Shown here piece after piece: positions 12,291-22,742 of a stretch of 64,000 nt of DNA. The number at the start of each line of letters is the position of its first letter. Positions within the stretch are counted from its first letter, which is position 1. The DNA is from Salvator merianae. Taxonomy: Eukaryota; Chordata; Lepidosauria; Squamata; Teiidae. A program made the translations under genes and the position numbers. The stretch spans positions 42,028,289-42,092,288 of the forward strand of contig QVOM02000073.1 of the NCBI GenBank assembly GCA_003586115.2, in the 5' to 3' direction. A model generated the notes under the pieces. The model saw only the letters and a program-made list of their open reading frames with translations, did no database searches and was not told the DNA's origin.

Positions 12291-14329
12291 TCCAAAGAAC
12301 ATTCTTTGTCCTTTAATGTGGATTAGACGTGGGACGGGTATCCTAGTGTCTGCATGCTACCACCTTTAAGCTGCACAATTTTTTAATGTGTCCAGATGCA
12401 GCTTTTGTTTTGACTGCCCCCACCTCTGCCTATTTCCCTATCACATTTAAGCTAACTTTAGGAAGAGGGCAATTTGAAAGTCATGCCCTGATTGGTCCAT
12501 AGAAGGGGTGGTGTTGCCAAGCTTACCACAGACTACTGCCCCTAAATGTGGATCACTGACAGACCTGCCATTTGGCCACTCTTTTTGAGGTAAATTTATA
12601 TAAGAAATACTATTTGTGAGTGATTATGCCTGCATTCTTTTTAATTCCTGAAAAACTTGGGTGCTCAAATGCAGGTGGGTCCATACTTGCTCAATCCCAG
12701 ATAAGTGGCACTGAAGCCTAAATGAGATCATAGCAAACTTTTTGAACCCACTCTTAACCTCTGTATTAACTCCTGTAAATAGCCCTGAAATAGCCAATTA
12801 TGGCTACATCCAGACAGGTTCAAAAACCCATAATAATTTTGTAGTTATACCTTATTTGCCAAACATGATCATGCTGCATCTGATACAGTTCTGAAATACA
12901 GACCCAATTTACCGGATTATCATTATTTCAGTAAAATGAACTATCATAGCGGAATTTCCTGTTATTCCATAATTACAGCTCTGTACGGATTACTGTGCCA
13001 AGAACTAGTGAGAATTCTGCATGACAGTTTGGTATGTGAGCTGTTGCTACCCTGAAGTACTGTGCATGATGCTATTGGTGAATCAATGTTTTTGATTAGC
13101 CAATCACGTTAGTCAAGTCAAACTCATACTGCACCACACTCCTCATTGGGTGAAATATTTGTTATGGAAGCTTGTTTACCACAACATGCAGCAATGTTTC
13201 ATCAAAACAAAAAGTAACTGTCCAAGTCATAGCCTAGAAAAGTAACTTGGCCAATACAGCAGTTTCCAGGGTGAAAGACAAAACATGCCAGAAGATGAAA
13301 AACTTAATAAATTCACCCCTCCCATTAATAGGACAAATGAACAACAAATTCATCATTTGAAAAAAAAAAAAGCCTACACCTTCTTTATTTAACAAATACA
13401 TTAAAAAAACACTTTTGTTTTAATGTTATTATTTATAACTATTTTTAAAATACAAAATACAATCCTGCTTCAAGGCAGCCATATAAGGGGCGGGAACAGG
13501 CGTGCTGAAGACGCATGACAAGCCAATAATAATTAGTGGGAGGGAATATGGACTGACCAATCATTACTGAGTGAGCATGGGGGCTGACAGGAGGGTCTTG
13601 CCCACATGACAATGAATAAAACAGAATTTAAACAGAATAAGTAAGTGACATCTTGAGGCAGCACCTATGACACAATATCCATTGGCTTTTGCTGCCTTCC
13701 AGAACCCGGTGGTTTGACAATAGGTTACTATTTTTACTTCAAACCCAGCATGTATTATTGTAATTAGCTTAGTGATGCTTACCAACAGAATGAATAATGC
13801 CTCAGAACTTCATAACCTGATATTTTATCAGTTAAATGAAATTTTAAGGATGTACAGGAGGGGGAATAAAGGGACATTTTTTTTCCATACCTGAAACAAT
13901 TAAATTATCTGTCAAAATGTAGTGAGACAATATTGAAGTTTCCACAATCATGATAGACTAGCCTAGAAAAAGTTGGAGAAAGTTAAAGATATTCCAGCAG
14001 AGACTAGATATTTTTTACCTGCTTCATGCTAGGAGTTTAAATGACAACCCTGCTTGCTCCGCAGGATTGTTTGCATTTTTATTAAAAGTCAGAAGTTGTA
14101 TTCCAGGTGGCAGAAGTTCTTTTATTAATGCTTAGGTTATTTTACAGTTTCAGTCACACTGTCTTATTAAACTAGGTTCTTTCTCCCTGTATCAATAGAG
14201 TTCCTTTTTTGGGTGGTGGTGGTGACATGAACTCTTTTATTTCAGCATTTACCAAAATAACATTACCCCCCTCCCCCCAAATCATCATTTCCTTTTGTTT
14301 GTGGGTCCAGAAAACATTTTTCCTACTTG
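12291..14329. other. Noncoding stretch, nothing recognised
   Basis: AT-rich sequence with an A run near 13360 and no credible coding frame. Presumed SH3RF2 intron. Confidence 0.5.
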
Positions 14330-15518
14330 GGCCGTGTTCCGACACAGCAGTTAATCAGTTTACAGGCCATCTTCAGTTCCCACTGGCCCGACACGATCTT
14401 GCCATTCCGTAGTTTTTCTGGACTAAATTGGTGAAATCTGGACTACTTTGTATTCGGATTTAATGATTTCTCAAGCCGTTCCAGATCGCTAGCGCGCTTT
14501 ACTTTGTGATGTGAGAACGGGGAAGGAGACTATTTGGGAGGGACCGTACTTTTTTGGGGGTGTGCAGAGGGAGGGATCCCCATTTTGTGCCGTCCAATGA
14601 CAGACTTTGTGGGTAGGCAGGAAGCGCAGTAGTTTCCTCTGCCTCCATTATCTCCCCTTCCATCACTGCCAGGGGAAAAGAAACAGTCCTCCTTTTTACT
14701 TCGTTAAGCTGCGGTCCCTTCTCTTTCTTTATCCCCCATTCGACACTGCCAGGAAGAAATTAAAGGCTCCCTCCACTTCCATCTGCTCTTTAAACCAAAA
14801 AATAAACTGCGCCTGTTTGGGTTTGCAGTCCTCTTGCCCCAACAAAGAACCCACTCAAGATGAGTTTTGCCGTTGGCAGTGCACAGCTACACAGTGGGGA
14901 CACATGCTGCTGCGGATGTCTCGGGGGGAGATGAGGCAGAGTCCATTTGCTGGCGATGAACTGCACTATTAAGATAATAGAGCCGCCCCATGTTCCCTCC
15001 CCACATTTCCCCTTCGTCACGGACCTCTCCCTGCTTTTGAGCTACTTTTAAATTGCGCAATTGCACAAAAGTGCACTTGCAAGGGAGCAGAAATCGCCAT
15101 CAGCCCTTTAAAAAGCTTAATTGTGCAGTACATATAATTTTAAAGTTCTACTTGTGTAGATAGAGGCTGTAGTGAGGAGAAGGAGCAAATGGTGAATGAC
15201 TAGTAATGCTGCCAAGTGAATCCATGTTCTGAGGCAGCAGCGGGACATACAGAGAGCGGAGCTTGACTTTCCCGTGATGTCAAGATTTGAACGTTGGGAC
15301 TGCAGCCAATCACTGACTGCACAGGGAGGAGAATCTGACGAGGGGTGGAGGCAGAAAAGGTACTGTTTCTCCATGCCAAGCACAGGAAATATCAGTGTGG
15401 GAACGAGCAAGTACGAATTCAGTCTGTGTAAAACTGTAACTGTGGGAACGATCAGAAGATGAATTCAGTCCTTGTACTCTTCTGATATGGATTAAATTTA
15501 CGATGTCAGACCGCGGCC
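14330..15518. mobile_element. Harbinger-like non-autonomous DNA transposon, copy A
   Basis: The left end GGCCGTGTTCCGACA and the reverse complement of the right end, GGCCGCGGTCTGACA, match at 12 of 15 positions. TTG flanks both sides (14327-14329 and 15519-15521), consistent with a 3-bp target-site duplication. Copy B at 51924-53727 is homologous along the element. Shared blocks include 'gttaatcagtttacag' near the left end, 'ggactactttg', and a long right segment with 'ccaatcactgactgcacag'. I see no transposase. The 3-bp duplications (TTG here, TTA at copy B) suggest PIF/Harbinger mobilisation, which is an inference. Confidence 0.75.
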
Positions 15519-15521
15519 TTG

Positions 15522-16569
15522 CATTAACTTATACAAACAAAATCAATTGGTTTTGTTTTTTAAAGTTTGAAAATAGTAAACATTTTTCAATGGGCTTTTG
15601 AAAATGTCTGATACCGATGTTTGCATTCTAGCTACAAAATTCATTGTGTTCCTTGTTACGATACACCAACATTTTTGCTTTCCCGAAGAGGCAGTGAAAA
15701 CAAAACAAAAATAGATTCTGATGGAAGTAACAGAAACAGCAGTGGCCTAAAGATATGAAGTTAACAGGGCATGATAAAAAAACTGAAAAAAATTACTGAG
15801 AAAACACTTTTGACATCACACAAGTGGTTTAAAAATAGCATTATTGGAATCTGTGGAATGTTTCAAAGATTTTTGTCAGAGGCTGTTATCTACACAGAGG
15901 CACTCACTGTTTCAGAGTCCTTGCTTTGTTTGGAGATAATGGAAGCAGTGGGAGAAAGACAAAAGAGGAAGTGGTATTTTTTACTTCTTCTTTCTTTGCC
16001 CTTTCCAGTCTCCCCTCTCAAAAAAGTAGATCTTCTTTTATATGGAGGAATGGTAGATGTGATTCTCCCCTCTACTGCTTGATAAGTGAGGATGAAAACT
16101 CCCAGTGGGTGATCTGTGGACGGAGTAATTATTGGCACTTCCCCTTGGGTCATCCTATAGGCAAGACAGACTCAGTGCACTTTTTTAAAGCGTACAATAC
16201 ATTAAACCATATTTTCTGGTAGATGCAGTTTCAAAGTACTTTGAAGATGCTTTAAAAAAGCAATTTTAAAAAATTCTTTAGTGTATTTTGGCCTCTTCTT
16301 TGTACATTATATAAGCACATTAAACTGAAGAAAGCTTCAAAATATTCCATTTCTTGTGCATAAGATTCCAAGTATTTTGTTTGATTCTGAACCATCACAA
16401 AACCCCCAAACAATCGAACACTAAAATTCTAGGAAAAAATAATGAATACTTTATATGATCCCTGAATATATCCAGGTGGTAACCTGTGACCCTGAAGGAG
16501 TGAAGTTGCACTTACTCAGAAAGAACAGGGACATCATCTGGGGGTTCTTCTAGAATCATCTGTAGCCCT
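15522..16569. other. Noncoding stretch, nothing recognised
   Basis: No gene or identifiable repeat. Presumed SH3RF2 intron. Confidence 0.5.
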
Positions 16570-17240
16570 GGAGCCTTAGGTGACCTTTGTGGCCAACATG
16601 CTTTGCCTGTTGTACCACCTAGCGGGACAGGAAAAGCCTGACCGCCATCGTCCATGCCCTGATATCTTCACATTTGGATTACTCTGGTGCAATTCATGTA
16701 TAGCTACAGCTATATGTAGTCCAGAAATTACAATTACAAAAGGGCAGCAGCCAGGTAGTTGAGTGCTGTGGTAGTAAAGGCACACATTACACCAGTAACT
16801 AAATAGTTGTATTAGTTGCCAATTAGCTACTAGGCCAGATTCAAGGTTTTATGCTTGGCATATGAGGCCTTAAACAATTTGGCATGAGGGTAAACAACTT
16901 GACACCTTCCCTAATATAGCCAAGTAAGAGCATTGCAGTTGTCTTCCTATGTCATATAGCAGGGCCTTCTCTGCAATGGCACCTACACTCTGGAATGCTG
17001 CCCTTTAAACGTCTGTAAGATGACTACAATCACACTTTTAGGCACCCAGTGAAAACTTATTTGGACACTCATGCATTTCCTGTGTAAACGAACATCAGTT
17101 TCTGCCCCATCTAGATTTAAAAACAGCTAAATATTAAAACAGTTTTATATGTTTTAACTTTGTTTTTGATGTATATAGTAAACTTCTTCAGGATTTTTAA
17201 AATGATAAAGCAGTATATAAATATTTTAAATAAGTAATAA
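16570..17240 (+). mobile_element. L2-like LINE, reverse transcriptase C-terminal and 3' fragment
   Basis: Translated pieces match the C-terminal part of L2-type ORF2. IVHALISSHLDYSGAI (about 16640-16700) corresponds to the family's VHALI.SRLDYCNAL block. Further on, 'gccttctctgcaatggcacc...ctctggaatgctgccc' encodes the AFS/LWNALP-type block, followed by HPVKTYLDTHAFPV near 17050-17085. Stops and small indels interrupt it throughout. Downstream AT-rich sequence to about 17240 is likely the 3' UTR. Confidence 0.75.
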
Positions 17241-17776
17241 AATAAAGAGGAGGGGTGGAACATTGACAGTTGCTCTTGTCTTTGAGTTTCACAAACTACA
17301 TTTGGTTTGGTATGTTTTGCTTTGATCAAACACAGATCAAAGCCAGAATGCCAATTTCCATGCCTGTACCAGCTGTATTTTGCTAGCCATCACTGATATA
17401 TTCTTCTTCCAGAATTGTAGAATGCAAACATTTTATTTCAACCATCGTTAAGGTCAAGTCAGTGTTGATCCTAGATGCATGTCTCTGTGAACATTTTCAG
17501 CTATGCCAAAATGCTCCCATAGTGCTTTGCATTGGTTTCACTTGTTCTCACTCTCCACTACTTCTGATTGGTTCCAAGCTATGGCATCATTTTAGTTAAA
17601 AAATATTTTTCAGTGAGTAGGGTCAATGGATATAACTAATGTAAGCAAGAGAAAGGTGGTAAAATATCAGCTACCACTAGTATTAGGGAAATAACTGCAC
17701 AAATATTATCTACAGAAGGAACAATGAGAACCTTTAATCAGAAGGAAAATACTGCACTGAAATATGGTATGTATGG
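17241..17776. other. Noncoding stretch, nothing recognised
   Basis: No gene or repeat family identified. Presumed SH3RF2 intron. Confidence 0.5.
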
Positions 17777-17975
17777 GTCTATCTGCACCTAAATTTTAAT
17801 CCAGTTTCAGTCCCCCTTCAGAGTGAGCGAACACATCAAAAAGTGACATGCCATTTTCTTTCCACTTTATTTAACCCAAAGATGAATTTTCTGAGGTATG
17901 CTGAAAGAAAACACTTTGTTGATGCGTTTTCTCACTCTGAAAGTAAGCTGAAGCTGGAAGTATTTGATCCAAAAA
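17777..17975. mobile_element. Long-TIR MITE, degraded copy
   Basis: Homologous to the better preserved element at 57986-58193. It shares 'tctgcacctaaattttaat', 'cagagtgagcgaacacatc' and, near the right end, 'ttgatgcgttttctcactc', which is the inverted form of the left arm. The right terminus has lost most of the conserved end. No coding capacity. Confidence 0.65.
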
Positions 17976-18160
17976 TAAATTAAAAAAGGAAATACTTGAT
18001 GCAATTTTTGGGCCTGTTTGCATTTTGTAGTAGTGAATGTCTGAGACGTTCACTTCCACACTCTGTGCTTCCACACTCTGCAGAGGCTCTTGTAACCGAG
18101 AGCAGCATAATGCTGCTCCTGATCACAGCTAGCTGTGAAGCACAAATTAGTGCTCCTGGT

Positions 18161-18214
18161 AGTGCTGATAGCTCTGGTAGTGCTGATAGCTCTGGTAGTG
18201 CTGATAGCTCCTGG
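18161..18214 (+). repeat. 18-bp tandem repeat, three units
   Basis: The unit agtgctgatagctctggt occurs at 18161-18178 and 18179-18196, with a third slightly changed unit at 18197-18214. The period is a multiple of three, so several frames stay open and give repetitive peptides. I see no reason to call it coding. Confidence 0.9.
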
Positions 18215-18342
18215 TGAAGCAATTTCACATTTGCTGTGGCCACTGTTATTGTGTGCACCTGCATGCTGCATGGCACTGGTAGTCACTGTAGTAGCGGCTG
18301 GCCACTTCCCGGCCGCTGCCATGGTCAGGATCCATCCAGCAC

Positions 18343-18377
18343 AAAGACCAGCATTTGCACCATGAATGCTGGTCTTT
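18343..18377. repeat. Perfect 12-bp hairpin inside the MITE
   Basis: aaagaccagcat at 18343-18354 is followed by its exact reverse complement at 18366-18377, with an 11-nt loop. It is probably part of the MITE's internal structure. Confidence 0.8.
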
Positions 18378-18483
18378 TGCTGAAGTTAAGTACTAGGGCT
18401 ATGCAGTGCGCTTAGGTGTATGGTCCATACCGTCATAGAACAAGATATTTATCCTGATCTACGATGGTAAGTGTGAAAAACCC

Positions 18484-21400
18484 TTTAATCTTCCCTCCAT
18501 ATGCAGATTTAACAGACTTCAGCATCCAAATCTCAATACTTACAAATGGAACAACATATCTTGTGCTTTCTGTAGCTGTAAATCAGATTGCCGCCCCCTT
18601 ATATACATTATTTGTACTAAACAGGGTTATTTTCATTTTATTTTAGTTTAAGTGTGCTTAAGAGGAGATACAGCATAATAATTGTTTAGGGGTGTATTCT
18701 GATGCCTAAGAATTGGGTGGTTTTGGAGCATTAATGATTTCTAGAAGCTTTTGAAATTGCCCTGATAGAATCTGTGTTTTCCAATCAAAATAAGAATGAC
18801 TTTGTAGAACAGCTGCCAACTGAGAAATCATGCAGCAGGTGTGAATTGAATATCTACCAACATTGCTGGGCTCACTTTCAGCCTCTTGCCGAATCTGCGA
18901 AGAGGTCAATTTCCCTGGTGCCATTCTATGCGAGACTGTATTTGTATATGCTTGCTGAGCCCCAGAAAGTCAACAATGTGTTGGATCTGTATGGTTCTAA
19001 ATGGCAGCTATATAAAAGAAGAGTCTTGAATAGTGAAAGGTGAATTTGGCATGGGTACAGCTGCCTTCCTGCAGGTTTAGAACCAGATCAGCAGAGATGG
19101 TAATATAAGAACTATGCAAAACATTGTTCCAAGTAACTCATAATCACTACACTTGCTCCTAAATGCAGGCTGGTGCATAGGCATGCAAGTGCCACTGCAG
19201 CAGGGCATGCCAGCTGTATCTTCACCCTCACAGCCTTTCCTGGGCCTGATGATGCAAGTTTTGCTTATGTGTGTAGTATATCTTTTCCTGGGTACTACAA
19301 TAATTGACAGGTGCAAAGCACCTTTGCATGAGTAGAGCTTTAAAAGATAATTTCTGATGCATATTTTCTGTCTTGCAGGGGATTCAGCTGCCCATGGCAG
19401 TTCTCTAAAGGGTAAATAAAGCTTTGAGGTCTTTCCAAACATACTTCTATTGATCTGGAACAACTCTTCCAAATCATGCAATCTGTCCCATGACTGGAAC
19501 AGATTGTCCTTAGACAGGAACAACACTATCTGCATGGTGTTTGTGCGTTCCTGACTAGCCTCTATAGCTGCTCTGAAACTTGTGAAAGTTCTGACAGCCA
19601 GGAACAAAAGTGGCCTCAGAACCTTGGTTCACTACCAAAATGTGTCTTTCAGGAATCCAGAACATGGAGGTGACCAGGATTTGGGCCTGCTAGTATATTG
19701 GTGGACCTAATTAATCAAGTCCACTGGCGATCCAGATCAGGAGCTTCCTGATTTGGGTCTTGCTCTGTCCTGTGTGGATGGAGTGTACTAGTCCACTCCA
19801 TCCTCTCTAATTTGCCTCTCTAATTTGCACTAAGATACAGAAAGGAGGCCCTTTGTACATTTGCTGGTGTGAAATATCAGCAAGTGCAAAACGCTCCTCA
19901 ATTTAGTATTATTTGCCCTTTGGAGAGTTGGTGTAGCCTGGGGCAAACTCCTTCAGACTCCAAAATACATGTCACTGCAGCTGTGTGCAAGTGCAGTGCT
20001 GGACTCATCAGGGCTAAAAAAGTGAAAATGGGGGGGGGGGGCTGAAACACAGCAGCTAAGTTGAACTTTGTTTCTAAGGAAATGTTAAAGGCATAGTAAT
20101 TTGCTGATACACTGGCCCCCATTCATAAGGGTGTGTGGTTGTTCTCAACTACTTGGAATAGTGTTCTGCACACCTCCAGGTGAAGTTGATCAAGTAATAT
20201 CAACTTAAAATATCAAGTTCTTTAAAATATCTGAAGAACTTGAAGTTTTACCAGTTTACTATGATAATCCAAATGGTAAGTTTGACAAAGGGTAGACAAA
20301 TAACAACAGCAAAATCAATAAAGACAGTTATCCCTAAAATAACGTATGTTTTTTCATAAGATCTAACAATTTATTTTTTTGGCAAGTATTAGCACAGGAT
20401 AATTGCAACTGTTAAGTAATAGACAGATGTGAAATAATAAAAAGTACACTTAGCATTATTATTTTTCCTTTCAAAGGAGAGTAATATATATTAAAATCTC
20501 CACTTTAAGCCAAACACACTTATAAGAGCTATTTGGGATTGAAAAAAAAAATAGTGTAGAAATTCTGACAAACAGGAGTTCAAAACCTTCTAGGAAGCCA
20601 AAGCTGATACACTACAAGATTCCCTTGGCATATAACAACACGTATAACCCTTTCAAAACCATCTGAAACTTCTCTATTGACTTGCAAGAGATTTTGAAAT
20701 GCTTCTGCTTTGATTATCTCCTCAAAGTTGTTATGGGAGAGGCCACACTTTGGATTAGATAACTGTAATTTTTGGATTTGTGGGCAGCTGGCCATGTGAC
20801 TAGTAACAGGCCATGGGGCTGAACTAGAAGGAGCAGGTAAGGCCAAGCCCTGAACTGTATGTCTTAGTAGTTGATCTGTGTACGGGGAAGCCAGACTGCC
20901 TTTTTGTATTTGTTGCTTCTAAGTGGTATAAGACGCCTGCCTCTTCTCTCCCATTTTCAAACTGGAGACCAACACTGATGCTATCAATAACAAGGCAACA
21001 ACAGAAGCAGATTATAAGCATCTCCAGGAAAATTCATGCTCAAAACATTTAATTGATTTTTACCTTATGCCTCCATCTACCTAAGGGCATCCAACCTGGC
21101 AATATGTGGGAACTCCTTGGTTGACCAACATGTGGTGTACAGAATGGCTAGTGAAATTCTACTTCCTGGTCAGTTTTTAAGTAATTGCTTAAAGAAATTC
21201 ACTCTGAAAGCAAATCTGAGGGACAATATCTCCACCATCATATCATGGCTATTTTTTGCCTTAAGCTCTCTATTATGTAGTTTGTAATGGTATCTGGTGA
21301 AGCAGGAATCACAAGGCCATTCAGCTTAAAATGGGAATTTTATAGCATTCTCCTTAAAGATTTCACTCTCCATTCTGTTATAGGAAGCAAAAGCCTCACA

Positions 21401-21622
21401 AAACTGATTCACATGCAAACCTATCCATGTATAGTATCACATGAGAAAAATTAAGTCCAGTGCATATGTGGACTCAGAATGAAGCAATCTCCACAAGCAC
21501 AGCTCTCACTCAATACTCAGTTCAGCTCACACTGAGAGTTTCTTGCATGACATCTTACACAATGAATGAATAAATTTATTGATTAGTCCACTGATCAAAG
21601 TTCCAAGAGCTGACAGATAAAG
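18484..21622. other. Noncoding stretch, inferred SH3RF2 intron
   Basis: No exon recognised. A run of about twelve G lies near 20029-20041. About 19590-19760 holds blocks related to sequences near 680-720 and 36470-36500 (for example 'ctaattaatcaagtcc...gatccagat'), so it is partly old interspersed repeat. The 176-residue minus-strand open frame at 19077-19607 falls in this repeat sequence and matches no known protein that I recognise. Confidence 0.5.
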
Positions 21623-21706
21623 AAAATTAAAATTAAAATTAAAATTAAAATTAAAATTAAAATTAAAATTAAAATTAGAATTAGAATTAGAATTAAAATT
21701 AAAATT
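21623..21706 (+). repeat. (AAAATT)14 hexanucleotide array
   Basis: Fourteen consecutive 6-bp units (84 bp) run without a length interruption. Three adjacent units carry the variant tagaat phase. A short 'attgatatt' run follows. On the minus strand it reads as alternating Asn-Phe, a by-product of the repeat. Flanking 'aatttattgattagtc' resembles 51580-51600, so the array may mark the edge of an older repeat. Confidence 0.95.
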
Positions 21707-22153
21707 CATATTGATATTGATATTAAGACACCCACAGACTTAAAAATAGTTTTTCAAAACTTGGGTGTGAAGTTGGAGCTGTGTGTACAACCTTACCCAA
21801 GGAAAAGGCATGATAAGAACTGGTTTGCATTTATGAAATAATAGATTTCTATTAATGTAGCGAATGTACTTTCTTCTGCTTAAATCTAGTAAACCATCTT
21901 TCACTAACTACAGTTCCAGAGATATGCACAAAATGGATTTTGAGTTTTGTTTGTTTGGAATGTTTTGAGTTTTCTGTTGAAATACTCTTCTGGCCTCTAG
22001 AACACTTGGTCCACTCTTAATACATTTCAAGAGTTCCAGCCACAGGGAAATACTGGGCAAATCATTTTGAGTTTCTCTTTCCTTACTAGGGACGAGGGAT
22101 CCCAAACTAGACTCGCTGGTAGGGAAGAATGCCTACCATCTAAACCACAAATC
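21707..22153. other. Noncoding stretch, nothing recognised
   Basis: AT-rich sequence with no gene or repeat family identified. Confidence 0.5.
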
Positions 22154-22739
22154 GGGCCTTTTCACACTACGGCGGTGGAACATTCTTGTCCGTTCGCTGG
22201 AACGGAGCTTTCGCACCGCTGTGGGCACGCGCCTCACCCGATCCAAACCACATCGTACCCGATTCGTACCTGATCCTGGGTAAGGCTAGACAAGTAAAAG
22301 CTTGTCTTCATCCTGACCTGCGCGATGGAGCGAAGATCGAGCACGGTGCTTTCGCACTACCATCAGCGTTTGAAATGGCGGCTGGGCGTGGTCCGAAGCT
22401 TCGTACCCCGGTCCGATGCTGCGTACCCCGGTCCGCTGCTTCGTGCCCGGGATAGCCCTTTGGGCATGCCAGCCTAGCTGCCGTTACAAAGCCGGCTCTG
22501 TAAGGAGCCCTCTGGTTAAGAAGCTGGCTCCGTAAGGAGCCCTCTGGTTACGAGGCGGAACTCGATGTTACGGAGTGCGGTACCGAACTAGCAGCTGCCA
22601 TTCACACTGTTCCCTCTGCTGGTCGGCTTTGGGTCCATTCCTCTGGCTGGGAGTGCGAAGGGCAGCCAGCGTTCTCCAACCCCTCCGGTCTGAAGCCAAC
22701 TACTGGGAATGGACTATGGAGCTCAGTGCGAAAAGGCCC
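22154..22739. mobile_element. CpG-rich MITE, apparently young (586 bp)
   Basis: The terminal inverted repeats are GGGCCTTTTCACACT at the left and, as reverse complement of the right end, GGGCCTTTTCGCACT, with one mismatch that fits CpG decay. ATC flanks both sides (22151-22153 and 22740-22742). The interior is strikingly richer in G+C and CpG than the surrounding AT-rich intron. It contains short direct repeats: a pair of about 32 bp near 22491-22555 (sharing 'gtaaggagccctctggtta') and repeated 'cgtaccccggtccg' near 22400-22440. No transposase is encoded. CpG density suggests recent insertion, but a CpG-island-like function is not excluded. Confidence 0.8.
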
Positions 22740-22742
22740 ATC

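Larger units (their letters stand above)
18010..18483 (+). mobile_element. GGGCC-type MITE, about 474 bp
   Basis: It starts GGGCCTGTTTGCA and ends GTGTGAAAAACCC, with TTT on both flanks as a possible 3-bp duplication. Inside, blocks such as 'tgctgctcctgatcac', 'tgaagcacaaattagtgct' and the end motif around 'gatatttatcctgat' are related in reverse orientation to 58265-58719, so these are two members of one family. It contains an 18-bp tandem repeat and a 12-bp perfect hairpin, annotated separately. No transposase is encoded. Confidence 0.65.

Noticed and set aside
18135..18365. Leu/Val/Ala-rich repetitive frame resembling a membrane protein
   Set aside because: Produced by an 18-bp tandem repeat inside a MITE, where several frames remain open.
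19077..19607. Minus-strand open frame of 176 codons, one of the two longest in the window
   Set aside because: It lies in sequence sharing blocks with other interspersed repeats here, shows no recognisable domain, and has no splice or promoter support. Treated as chance.
21527..21709. Asn-Phe repeat protein on the minus strand
   Set aside because: It is the translation of the (AAAATT) array.
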